Source of the DNA: Marsupella aquatica
Lineage: Eukaryota > Marchantiophyta
Direction: 5' to 3'
NCBI GenBank assembly: GCA_973895155.1
Contig: OZ316894.1
Coordinates: 2,356,001-2,420,000 of the forward strand
Length of the DNA stretch: 64,000 bases
Under the pieces are notes generated by a model, which worked only from the letters and a program-made list of their open reading frames with translations, did no database searches and was not told the origin of the DNA. Position 1 is the stretch's first letter. Each line of letters begins with the position of its first letter. The position numbers were made by a program, and so were the translations under genes. Of this stretch, positions 24,636 to 36,405 are shown piece after piece.

Positions 24636-25300
24636 CTAAGATGTTGCAATAGATGTTAACCCCGTAGGATCCCCGTAGGATCCAGCTATTGCTAGGCAAA
24701 TAGTACCTTGTTTATCAACCCTGACAAAATAGTTGTTGGGAAAAAGATCAATGCCTGCTTGCTCAAAGTGGAAGGTCATAGTGGGGACCTTCATATAAGA
24801 AGAAGTTGCGGACACAAAAAGCACAAATCATTTCCAACAGGTGACGTGCTGACTTGAGGGTACTGCATTTTAGACTGGAAAGTCTAAACAACCACCTTGT
24901 ACGCAGAACTCACCAGTTGGGTAATAATTGTACCCAAATCTAGAATGGTGCCTCCACCGCATGACAAATCAATGGCAACAACACTCTCCAAAAGGAATGT
25001 CTGCATTTCTAACAGTAGTGGACTGGTCTAGGACTGGAATAGATCAAGCTAAGTATGTAATAAGAGGACTTTACATTAAAGTAGGAGTTGAGCTGGGAAG
25101 TGAATGATATATATATAGGTCCTTGGCTAAGACTCACCAGCCCATTGACATCAGAGAAAGACCCTCCAATCTGTCGCACCTGCTAGAGGTAGTTGCCACG
25201 GTGACAGTACCTTGCAAAAAGATGCCAATGGTTGGGGCCTGATCCCCCTACTCGGAAGCTTCTTGCTCTAAAAACACATCCAGCCAAGGTCTCTTCAAGC
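24636..25300 (-). pseudogene. Broken A1-family aspartic protease (nepenthesin/CND41-like)
   Basis: The minus strand carries the C-terminal lobe of a plant pepsin-like protease in pieces. VPTMTFHFEQAGIDLFPNNY followed by CLAIAGS is typical of these enzymes just before the C-terminus. Upstream lies GGGTILDLGTIITQL, where the family has the second active-site motif G(T)(I)IDSGT: the Ser is Leu and the catalytic Asp is kept. Still further upstream (about 25100-25200) a degenerate 'GLVSLSQGPI...SQLNS' matches the usual GLGRGPLSLPSQL segment. Frameshifts and stops separate the pieces. The N-terminal lobe with the first DTGS motif was not found. It is a decayed copy. Confidence 0.65.
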
Positions 25301-27130
25301 AAATCCACTCAGTCCTTTCCGCTTCACTACACACTTCATACATACATCAATTTGCCACATAACAAGTAGAACAACAGGGTGACATAAACTCCATTGATGT
25401 CCAATTCACCTCTCAGTTTCTCTCTTGCTGAGTCACTAAGCCGTACCACCCCTTCACAATATGTTGTGTCAATGACAGGATTCCATTCTATACAGGTCAC
25501 CAAGCTAATGTAAGTAACTCTTGGTATGCTCTGCTTCATCATTAACCAACATCCCAAGGAATATGCCACAATTCAATCTACTAAATTTTACATAAATCTT
25601 CTGCCAAACATATGGCTTATCCCTGACTGTTCTCAATAGAATGAACACAAAGGGATTAGAAAGCAGGGAGGGAGGTTGTTGCTTCTTGGCTGAAGTAGCT
25701 CTACTTTATCAATGATTTGTGTGCCTTCCAAACTAAAGTGCTCATGGCGCCCTCACTGGGAAAGGAGTCTATATTCTAGTTTTAACCAATACCAATGAGC
25801 AAATTCTTGCCAAACTTATATTGTTCCCAATTATGGATTGGACTAACAACAATTCCTATAAATTGGGTTGTGAAAGATTAATCCAAGTTAAGGCGCAACA
25901 CACTTTGCAACACCAGTGGTTTGTTAGTTAATATGGGCAACTGGTTCTGTGGCTTTTGCACTGTCTATGTTTTGTCTAGTTGTCCAGTAAGGCGAAAATG
26001 CTCTCAAAACATTGGACAGCGTGCATGTACCATTTGATGTCTCCTACGGCTAATGTTCACTCTTGCACACTGGGAGGTGTAGATCAGTAGGTAGAATCAT
26101 TTTTGTAGATTGTTTTGCAATATTGACACAAAGTTAGAATTTTAGGCTCAAATTCCTCATTGAACTTGACTAGAAGCAAGGAAAGAGCTAGTGATGGGGA
26201 ATGTCGTGACTGCTGTTTCGTGGTTGTTTTCTTTCCCTATGTATTGAGCTGGCAATCACTGCTTCTGCAAAATCAAGCAACATTGGGGAGCACATCAAAA
26301 TTGCCAAATTGGGGATCTTGTAACTAGAGAAGATTGTTTGTGAAGGCGATGCTCTGTTTGGTTTTGTGTATGTGAGGCCACATCTTGAAATTCTTGTATG
26401 CAAAGAAGTTTACAGATCAGATTGGTTCAACGGCAGATTGAAGGAAATGTTTCTGGTCATATATGTGTTAAATTGCAAAATCACTTTTGGGCTTTAATTA
26501 GATATTTCTAAAATCTGAAGTAGCAATAATCTCGTTTTTGCATGTGAGTGCGAATGTGCAGTGGACTTGAAGGGTGCCTCATTTGCCAGTTGCAAACAGT
26601 GAACTAGGTCAACAAGGTAGCAGGCAACCAAACAAGTTTTGGAAGATTATTTACCTTCATGGACTGGCAAAAGTGCTTTTGACTTGATCGATCATCTTGA
26701 TCAATTGAGTGCCAAGGTACCCCCTTTGAACAAATAATTTCACGGAGCCACGAGAAGTGTGGACGAAGTGCCAAGCTGACCTTCCCCTAATTGCCATTTA
26801 ATATCATGCAGCAGGTTTCTTTCCAAAAGTACAATTTCTTATTTTGATTTACTGCATGTCGCCATGAACACTATTTGACTTTGCAGATTTGACTATCACT
26901 AAGTGTTTTGCAGGTTATTCTTCTGTTAAGTAAATTCTCAATGCTCATCATCATTAGCCATTTTGCACAAGGGTTAGAACATGTTTGGATCCAGCTGATG
27001 GTGTGTGATGCCTTGCCAGGGATCATATACTATTAGTAAAGCCTAAAATAGTCGGCAAATAGTATTATGTATATATTATATGGTAAGTAAGGTAGCAATA
27101 ACAACTCCGAAGCCGATTACAACAGACTAG
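25301..27130. other. Intergenic DNA, nothing recognised
   Basis: No open frame with family motifs, no paired inverted ends and no RNA-like structure were identified. The 5' LTR expected if the following retroelement were complete was sought at 26900-27480 and not found. Confidence 0.4.
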
Positions 27131-27490
27131 GGGAGTTGAAGGTGGTCATATAAAAATCAACGGACAACAGCAAATAGGATTAGGGTTCTGACCTAATCCA
27201 GGCCAGATTACGCAAGCCACTAACTGGCGGCTTTGCAAGGGAGGGAACTGATACTCTGTCATATCGCAAATTTTTGTGTAAGCTGGCTTGACCTTGTGAG
27301 GGGGAGCAACTGTCAATCGATTGAAGGTGGTGGGTAGGAAGATTGCGTAGCTCATTTCAATCAGTGGAATGACCACGGTGAATCATGCAGGAAAGTTTTG
27401 GGGCTGTTTGCTTGAAGAAGTACGGCAGCTCATACCCACTTATGAAGACGAAGAGCCGGAACGCGCAGCTAGGGAACTAGCGGAGCGCAA

Positions 27491-30400
27491 TTGTGGGGAA
27501 TTCATAAGAATGCATTCGTAGGCACTGAGGAGGTTTTGGAAAAGTTTTTGTGGATTCCCACCAGTGCCGAGCTTGACAAATTGTTGATTAGGGAGAATTG
27601 CGTTGTTGGCATTTGGGAGGCAATCAAGAACGCAGGACAACCAGTGTGCGAATTAAAGGGTCACACTGCGGCGTGGACTAAGAAAGCTATCCTTGGAGAG
27701 TATTCGGGATCAAAAGATATGAAGCGGAATGGGAGTTTGGCATCCGCCACACCAGCAAAGCGAACCAGGTCTGAAAGACAAGCCAAGATCGAAGCCGCGC
27801 CAGTCCGGGATAGGGCAGTCAAGGATAAGTTCATGGCAGGTTGGGCAAACAGGGTACTTGCCGATTTGCAACTGCAATTTGCACGGGAAGAGGATGATGT
27901 CTTCAGTGTTGTCCAGGATAACAAGTATTCTGGATATATGAATGACACTAGTTTGGAGGGATTCATCCGGTTGCCGTGGAGGTTAGTTGATATACAAGAC
28001 AAAGATCTCTTAGACTTCGTAGGGTGCTGGGAGGCTTCTTCCAACACGATGCTGATGTATGGGAGGGTTGTAGAATTAACACCAGCGCTAATCAAAGCCG
28101 TTTTTGCTTTACCACAAGGAAACAAGACCAAGGTGGAGTAGAGGAAGATGTTACCGGATAATCAGTGTTGATCATTTCCAGGGCCCTCCACTAAGAATGG
28201 GTTCTTTAGAAAACAATGTACTAATCCACATATGGGGCAGTTGATTGATTTTTTGAGAGTGACACTACATTGCACATTGCCGAGAGCAGAAATCGGCAAG
28301 GCCCAGGTATTTTTAGTCGAGAATGTAGACTCAAGCAATGATTACAATGGCTATCTGTTAATGCAATTGAAGAAGGCATTAAATAAGGAGAAGCAGAGCA
28401 TTGGGGAGGGAGCGGTATCCAGACTAGGGTACCATTTGCAATTACTTTGTTGTTATGCCAAGAGCCAGTCTTTTGCACCAGTTTTGCCTCTACAAGAGTG
28501 ACTGCCAATTTTAGCACCAATAATTGAGGAAGAGGACAAAGAACCCATGCACAGACAGAGGCGAGAGAAGAAGCCGGCAACACTGGGAAGGGAGAATTTC
28601 CCTATCACGGAGCCAGATCAGGTGGTAATACTGAATGTGGTGAGGAATCCGTTGCGACGGCCTACTTGGAATAACCCATACGTAGGCATTTACCTGGTTG
28701 AGAAGAAGATGATTGCCGAAGAAAGAAAGAAGCGTGATGAGCAGATGGATTCAAAGTCAGAAGATGGAAGCCGAGGCAGAAGTCAGGAGAGGCCGGTACT
28801 TAGAGCTTTCTGGTTGGGTTCAAGTAGAAGAACCTGTGGAGGACAGTCAGCCATCGGTAGCCAGGCAATACTCGGAGGAGGAGATTGGGGGCTTTGTAGA
28901 GGCAATAGACATACACAGTAGTCAGGTTAATGTGGAGGACTACGATGAAGAATATGTCGATCATGGGGAGAGGCTAGTATCAGGTGTTAGGAGGTTGGGA
29001 AGATTTTGTAAAAGACTTCCATCGGTCTTTTATGGCAGGCCAGAAGACCAGAAAACCCCAGAGTCTCCTCCACCGGATGTGACGCCAAGGGAGTTTGACA
29101 GAATGAAGGAAGCCGAGGCAGGACTTCAGGAGAAACTCAAGGAGTGGGAGGCCAGGAATGAAATGCAAGAACGACAACTACTAGGAGGAGATTGGCCGGA
29201 GGAAATAAAATGGCTTAGTGAGAAGAAGGCCGAGCCTCTCACTGACTTTGATCAGCTACGGGTGGAGGCTTGGGAGAGACAACCTTGATGGCAGATGCCA
29301 ATATCACCTGGGAGGTCAAATTACGCGAGAGATTGGGCTAAGGAATATGGAGACATGTGTGGACTCTTAGCCTTGGAAATTATTGACAATGAGTTAGAAT
29401 CCGGGCCATTTCTTAGAAAGGAAATGGCTGATCAAACAAGGTTGGAGGAGGCAATGACATTGGAGCGACTGAAGAAAGAGGAAGTAATCGATCGGCTTTG
29501 TAGGATGGAAGCCAAAGCTGCTAAAACGAGGGTTGATTAGCAGGTTCAGCAAGATCTGTTGGCTAAACAACAAGAGTTGGAGGTTGCAACAACCAATTGG
29601 AAAGTTATCAATTGGACAACCAGTGGATCAAGGAAAAATTGACCAAGGTACAGGTGGAGTTAGCCAATACAAAGGAAGAAGTACAGGGCCTTAATCGGCA
29701 AGTCGAGAGACTCAGATCAAAGGCTAAGGAGCAACTCACTCAGAGTGATAAAGCCTTGGCAGAGTCCTAGCAGAAGTAGGACAAGCTACTCGACCGACTG
29801 GAGGCCATGCGTGAAAAGCATGAGGAGGCAACTTGTACAGCTACCAATGACCACCTCAACCAAGTACAGCAAATACGGAAGGAGCTTCAGGAGGAGTTAG
29901 CTAAGACGAAGGAGGCATGGACAGCTGAGGTCACAAAGTTGGAGGCCATCAACGACCCGCAGAAAGCAGCTTTAGATAAGAAGGAGTTTGAGATCGTGCA
30001 GATCTTAAATGAGGAGTTGAAGACCGCCAAGGAAGAGGTACTGCAGCTTAACAATGAAGTAGAACACTTATCTCAGGAGTTGGAGGAGGCCAAGGATAAG
30101 ATGATCGGGTTGCAGAGGCGTGTTGACAATCAAACTGAGAAGCTAACGAAGTATGTTGAAGCAAGACAAGGTTCACCAACTGGAAGGCTTCCCGTCAGTA
30201 GCATGGTAGTCGGAAATACTGCGATGCCAAAGCCGAGCTCGATGTTGTCAAAAGTGACTGGGGGGAAAGCAATGCAGTTGGTGGCGGATCTGACAAAAAC
30301 ATTTATGGGGCCAGCAGGGAATAATGAAATGCCCCTTAAAGCCACACCAGAAGAGGTCAAAAGCATGGCTGCTCACATTTGCGGTACTGTAGCCGTGAAG

Positions 30401-30690
30401 GCAACTTGGAGCTGCGGTGACAGAATCTGACACTGGTACTGCTTCCATGGATTACAAGAACATGAAGCCGTGGGTGATCAAGACCAAGCGCATTGGGGAG
30501 CAGGCTTGGATAGAAGAAGTGAAGGCCAATGCTATCCAAGCCGTTGCCAATGAGGATGCTGCCAATACCGATGCCGCAAAACTGGAACCCGAAGCCGAAG
30601 CAAAGGAAGCCGAGGGGATCAAGCCAAAGCTGGACGTAGAGGAATGCACAAAGTTGGGAGGTTTGGGATTGCCTCCAGTCATCTGACAAT
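27491..30690 (+). pseudogene. Degenerate gag-like / plant-transposon ORF of a retroelement
   Basis: Reading frames 27491-28141, 28193-28501 and 28547-28760 share one frame and are separated only by in-frame stops. After a frameshift near 28755 the protein continues to 29288 and 29540, and later pieces end at 30430 and 30686. Rejoined in order they span about 1,000 codons. The N-terminal part (FIRLPWRLVD, GRVVELTPALIKAVFALP) resembles the plant 'putative transposon protein' domain that sits at the gag position of some LTR elements. The second half is a long Glu/Lys-rich coiled coil (LNNEVEHLSQELEEAKDKM). No protease, RT or integrase was found, so it would be a non-autonomous element. Confidence 0.5.
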
Positions 30691-30766
30691 TAAGGCGGGC
30701 CAGTCGTCACTTGGAAGGAGGACTTGGCGGAAGGAGAAGAGCTTGGGCCAGAAGGGGGCGGCCATT

Positions 30767-31320
30767 GTAGGATATTGGTAGGGCAAGTGGCGCTATGTTG
30801 GCTTATATTGCTTAGATAGTATTAGGAGTCTGGGTCCCTTAGGTTTCCGGCTTAGTCAGGTTGAATTTGTTTTAGATTAATAAACAGGAATATCACGGTG
30901 GAAGGTCGTGATTGAGTGGTTAGGATTTCCGCGGTTCTTTGAGGTTACGCTACAAGGATAAAAACCTGGGCAGCGTGGCTCGGGGGGCTTTTTTCTTAGT
31001 CAAGGCTTTAGTGTAAATGTGTATTGTTGTGAGCACAATAAGCTCTTGGCTAAATCTAGACCGCGGGGTATCAGTAAACCGCAAGTTCTCATGGATTTCT
31101 GTGCAATTGTTTGAATTGAGTTGGCCTTGTTGCCTAGTTTGCAAACTCTTGCCGACCAAGAAGTTGTGTTGTGATATTTATTGTTTGATCGATTTAAGTC
31201 AGATAGAGTGAAATTTGTGAGCATAGTACGATCACATTGTCTTGATTGGAACCTGCCAAATCAAACTCTGAGAGAAAAGTGAGGTATTGAGAGTGTTATT
31301 CGGTTAAAGTGTGGGTTGAG
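30767..31320 (+). mobile_element. Possible 3' LTR of the gag-like element
   Basis: A purine-rich tract (agaagggggcgg) directly precedes a TG start (tgtaggatattgg) at 30767, as expected for a polypurine tract and LTR border. About 190 bp in, ggataaaaacctggg could be a TATA box, followed by a leader-like segment. The matching 5' LTR and the CA end of this one were not identified, so the right border is a guess. Confidence 0.35.
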
Positions 31321-34000
31321 TCCGTCTGAAAAAGACCTTCAGCCGGCTTAAGAAATTAAGCCGTAGAGGTACATTCCGGGGGCGGAATACAAATATACCC
31401 GATGAAGTCAAGGAGAAATTAGATGTCTCTACAGTGCACGATTCATAAGTCCAGTGAAAGAATTGGTCCAACAAAGTGTGGATCGAAGGATAGGCCGCGT
31501 TTCCAAGCCAGATAGTTGCCAAACTCCTAGAAGCCGGACATAAATCAGTGGTTTATGATCGGTTGCTGGTAGTTCTTGGGGTTAGAGGTGCCGGGAAACG
31601 TGCCATATGGTGTCACTTGTGGAGTGTTGCAACAAATGCTAAGTGACAATGCCTGAATGCTGCATAAAAATGCATCTCTCTCATATGCAATGGAAGGGGG
31701 TGCAAGTCTCTCTATGCTTTCCGGGATGCTTTCTTGACTCTTGAGGTCTAATGATCAAACCATAAAAAGTTTTTTTTGTTTTGGTTTGTCATCATCATAT
31801 TGCTAGCGCCCGAAGCTAACAATAGCAGCGCTTGGCGCTCGCAAAAAATGCCATGATTTTAATTATTTTAAAAAATAAAACTTTAAATGGTACATTTTAA
31901 GATCGTATTTTTTACTGGTAACAATAAAATTTTTGCTGGTACCAGTAAACCTGTTTACTGTTTGCTGTTGTGGTGGTGATGCCCATTTTTCCTTTCTTTT
32001 ATTGTTGACCCAAATTAGTTTTTGTTTGTATCACAATAAAGGAAATCAGGTGATTGAGCCAACCTGGTTCCACAATTTTCAACATTTCTAGTATATTTCC
32101 CATAATTGTGGAGCAAAGTCTCAAGGTAGAAGAGAGGAATAAGAAAAAGTGAGAACTTTTGGACACTCCTCCTTTTATATGGCCAGTGGTGGTTTAAACA
32201 AAAATATTTATCAACCCGCCGCTCATTTCATGTTTGAGTTAGCATTAACACATATACTAGTTTCCATTGTCAAGTGACAAGTTGCTACTGGTTAGCCGCA
32301 CAATTGACCCACTAGAAGTGGAATAGTATTGGTTAATATTTTGCCTTATTGTGCCCCCAAGTTCATGTAAAGTGAAATCTGGCCTGTTCCCACATTTGAA
32401 TGGCTAGGATTTGCATCTCACACTACGATTATAAAAAACTGCCAGCCAGTTCTTGTAAAGCCCCCCTAGTAACTTAATCATGGATCTATCATACCCTTGA
32501 TTACGGCCTTGATTAGCAGATTTCTGACAAAGTTTTGAATGATTTTACACCCTAATGGACCTAATCTAAATCCGAGGGGTTCTGAAAAGTGCAGTAACTA
32601 GTCCTGTCACATGCCAGGGAAGGCAGTCCTGTTAGTTATGGGTGTGTAATCACAGCAGTCTCAAATGTATCCTGTGAGCATAACAAAATTTGCATTCCAA
32701 TGATATTCAGATTTGCCCATCCTACTGGCTCCCATCAAATGCATCAATGGGTCACAAGGCTAGGGGCAACTCAATTTTGGTTCTCAAATCTCCTCCTTCT
32801 GACCAACTTACTATGATGTCTATCTTTCAAGTCATGTGGAAAGTTTCATGGTAACCATGTTTACCCAAGGTTAATTAGCTAAAGGAAAACCATACTGTCT
32901 TAGAGATATTATCATTTCCCCCCAAAATGAGGCTAGGCATCATACCAAATAAGGCATGTTTTGTTAAGCTGACAGTAATTTCATGTAAATGAGTTCAGAG
33001 GTTAACTACTTATTCTCCCCTGATGGACCAAAAACTTCAGATTCTCTCCTAGTGGACCAAACGTTCCCTTTGTGGTCCTCGTTGGGCCCACTCTATACAG
33101 CCATGTGCTTACGAGGTGCTCTACCACACAGTTGGGCCTATTGTATAGCTATCACCTTGGTTGGTCCTGTGCAATAACATGACAAAGAAAAAACTTTGCA
33201 ATTTAGAAAGTTCATGACGCCATTGGAGCAGACAAAGTGCCAAAGCTCCCTAGCCTTCATGCTTGAGTGAATACATTGTGCACAATAAAACGTTTATATA
33301 CACCTTAAAACCCATTGGGAATCAGTTTTGTTTCTCATTGGGTTTAATTTCATTTCATCTACACCGTCTTGGTTGCATTCTTCTTCTTGCTGCGGGAACT
33401 TCTACAGACGGTACGGAGATAACTTCCTCATAGCTATCCATGGCGCCCTGTCTGATGCTAAAGTCATTCGTCGGGAATGCACCACCCACTTTTTGTAAAT
33501 GTTGTGGTCAATGTCTAAAATTCTAACTGCAACATGCCATTTCTTGTTGGTGTTGCACAGGAAATGGTTGTTTTGACAGCACTTGTACTTGACTATGTTA
33601 GGCAAGGCAGTTGGACTCCCAACTGTGGTAAACAATCCTGAGTTTTATAAAAGAATGAATTCTTGTGTTATAAGTACTGTAAACTTGCATTATAAGAAAG
33701 TTTGACACAAAATGGTATCATGGGTGGGCCCTAAGACCTGTTGGGAGAAGATTGAAACTTTTTGGTCCACCGGACCAGAAAGTGTCCAGGAACTCACCTA
33801 AGTAAATAGTTTTCTCTTTTTAATGGACATGCAATATCGCTTCCCAAAGCTCCTTCAAAGTTGGAGAATATGCCACAAGGTGATGTTTGACTGAAAATTG
33901 TCAAATTCTACGAAAATTTCCCCTTAGTCTTGTGCAATTTTCCGTTTCAACAAGAATCTTTCGTGTGGCTTATTTTCACTGATTTAATTCGTCAAATTTT
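31321..34000. other. Intergenic DNA, a small hairpin near 31803-31845
   Basis: A GC-rich foldback (arms around agcgcc / ggcgct) sits in AT-rich DNA at 31803-31845. No gene is supported elsewhere in this stretch. Confidence 0.35.
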
Positions 34001-34005
34001 ACTCC

Positions 34006-34165
34006 AGCCAAACTTAGGTTCAAATCTTATTATATGTTATCACAACCTCTTTAGAGTTCATAGGAATTACGTTTAAAAGTATACATATATGTTAGCTACA
34101 GCCAATCTTAGGTTCAAATCATACTACATATCACACAACCGCTTCATAGTAACTTTCATAGAGTC
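34006..34165. repeat. Two-copy tandem repeat, 94-bp period
   Basis: agccaaacttaggttcaaatc (34006) and agccaatcttaggttcaaatc (34100) start diverged copies that each continue through a cacaacc-ctt string. Confidence 0.8.
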
Positions 34166-34264
34166 CCGACAAATTTGTGTAAGTAGGGACCCTATTTGTT
34201 GATCTTGATATTTATGATTATATTTAATTAATTAATTTTTGATCCGTTTTAGAGTCCAAGTCAT

Positions 34265-34284
34265 TCCCCCCCCCCCCCCCCCCC
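34265..34284. repeat. Poly-C tract
   Basis: A run of about 19 C bases. The exact length is easily miscounted in sequencing and should not be trusted. Confidence 0.8.
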
Positions 34285-35087
34285 ACCAATTATCAGCCAG
34301 CCGTTCAATACTCACAAACAATGCTGCATGAGTTGTACTGTAATTTCTTGTGATTTGGTGTGAGAATCTAAGTACAATACTGTATCTACTTTTCAGGCTT
34401 AGCTGTCGTGGGTTTACTGGTGGCTCATAAACTTAAAAACTGTCGTAGTGAGTTTGGGTTGGGTGCCTCATTATTACCCAGAAGGAATTTGGAATCGAGG
34501 ACACGGACTTCCACCAATCCCCATGTCTAGGTATAGTTACTTTTGTACTTACAACTGTGCTAATGAGAGCACTTAATATAAAATTAAAAAAGTACACACC
34601 ACCATCATCACTGGTAAAGAGTATACAGTAGACTTGAGGAAACGATGGAGATCCTCTTTCTGACCAATAGCCAACCCCAAGCCTGGCCTAATAAAGTCAT
34701 CAGCTTGCACCGGAAAGAAAAAGGGCACAATTGCGGTGGGAAAGGTGATTCACTTCCGTGAAAGAAGCCCTGAGGAGTTGTTACATGTGCCCCAACCAAT
34801 TGCAACTTACTGTAAATTCTTAATTTCTGGCAGACTTGTTCATTTCCATAGATAAGATTTGGATCTCTTTCAAATCAAACTTTGGTCTGATGTCCAATGT
34901 ATTATATACCTGATAAAGTTTGGGACTTGTATGAAACCATTTTCTCCATTTCCCACGAGCAAAACGATGGTTAGAATATTGAAATTCAATTAAAAATGGA
35001 TTCTTCTATTTCATGAAGAACACCCCAAATAGTTTGGGCGTGTACAACAAATTATAGCTTTTGGGAAAGATGATGTGAGTAGTTTCT

Positions 35088-35164
35088 GCATGAGCATCGA
35101 ATTACCAGAGCATCAGCTAACTCAAACGGGCATGAGCATCGAAATACCAGAGCATCAGCTAACT
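35088..35164. repeat. 35-bp direct repeats, 42-bp period
   Basis: The block gcatgagcatcga-taccagagcatcagctaact occurs at 35088 and 35130 and differs at one base. Confidence 0.9.
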
Positions 35165-35252
35165 GACTGCCAACAGTCAGGAGGCCAATAGGTAACATTT
35201 GAGTCAAAACTGTAAAAGTGTAGTGTGATTCTTTGTAAATGTTTAATCTAAA

Positions 35253-36405
35253 GTCTATCCCAGTTTTGCGAGTCCATCCTGACTTCACAACCAACCTGCC
35301 CGTCCATCTGAGGTTAATTTTTTACCAAAATATAATAGTAGTAAAATGATACTATAATTTCAAGTAGTAAAACTGAATAAAGCAATTTTGCATAAGTTTA
35401 AAATAACTCTCACATGGACTAAGCCTTGAACCATGCAACCTTCGTGAACTGTAACACCTTTTACACCTTTGGCAGGACCTTTGCCCATTGACATCATTCT
35501 CATTTTCAAATTGTTTTTATTAACAACAAATGGTGACTTCCAATACCCCCTTAATATCCAATAAAAATGGCTTCCCGTAAGCTAGTTAGAAGCTGGTTGG
35601 AAAGATCTTTTCAGCAAGTCTCAGAACTGACTAGGAAATGGAGAGAGATATACTGAATTTCTAAAGATTAGTCCATCACTTAGCGACCACACTGTGTTTT
35701 AGAAAGTATTCGAGCAACTAACTTTGACATTCAATAATATCTAAGTTGATAGCCAATGGAATTAGATTAGTTGGGATCATTCATTATAAGTGAGTTTGAA
35801 TGAGTTTTTGAATAAACCCAAGAATAGTCAAATTCCATACAGATCATTACAAGTGACTTGCAGGAATTTTGAATAAACCTAAGAATTGTCAAATTTTCTA
35901 CAGATCAGGACCTACACTGTTTTGTTTTCTTGCCACATTTTTGGCCACATTTCACTCATCAAAGTAATATGTACTAGATATGAGCAAAAAGGAGGGTTGT
36001 ATTAGAGTCTACCTAGGTTGCAAAAGTCTATCCAAGCATTTTGGCAAATGTGGAGGTCCATCTAGGATTCAGTTTGAACAAAATTCCTAGAATGAGAAGT
36101 GGAAAAACAGGGAAATCAAAAATTGTTTTGTCTACATTAGGGGCAACCATTTGAAGGACAAGGTAAACTAGATTGTTACTCCTCTTTACTTTTTTCATTC
36201 GGCTAAAATTGTACAAATTCAATTAGCAAAGGGAAAAACCCTTTAAATCATCCAATAAGTACCTGAATTAAACAGGGTGTAAACAGCCTAGACACCATCT
36301 AGAGGTTGCTTGTGAATCAAGAATGTAAAAGATGCTATACAAGTCAAATTGACATTCTGAGAAGTCCATCCGAGCGTTCTCCAGGGATTTCTCAGTCCAT
36401 CCGGC
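35253..36405. repeat. Spaced GTCCATCC motif clusters
   Basis: Motifs of the form GTCYATCY-RG lie at 35253, 35272 and 35302, again at 36007, 36026 and 36056, and as a pair at 36364 and 36395. The first two clusters keep the identical spacing of 19 then 30 bp. Similar 29-30 bp pairs occur at 55330/55359 and 56921/56951. They are probably termini or internal repeats of a decayed dispersed element. Confidence 0.6.
35806..35910. repeat. Two-copy tandem repeat, 61-bp period
   Basis: ttttgaataaaccCaagaat (35806) and its copy at 35867 both run on to a tacagatca string. Confidence 0.85.

Noticed and set aside
26900-27480. 5' LTR of the gag-like element
   Set aside because: No stretch here matches 30767-31600, so a paired LTR is not supported.
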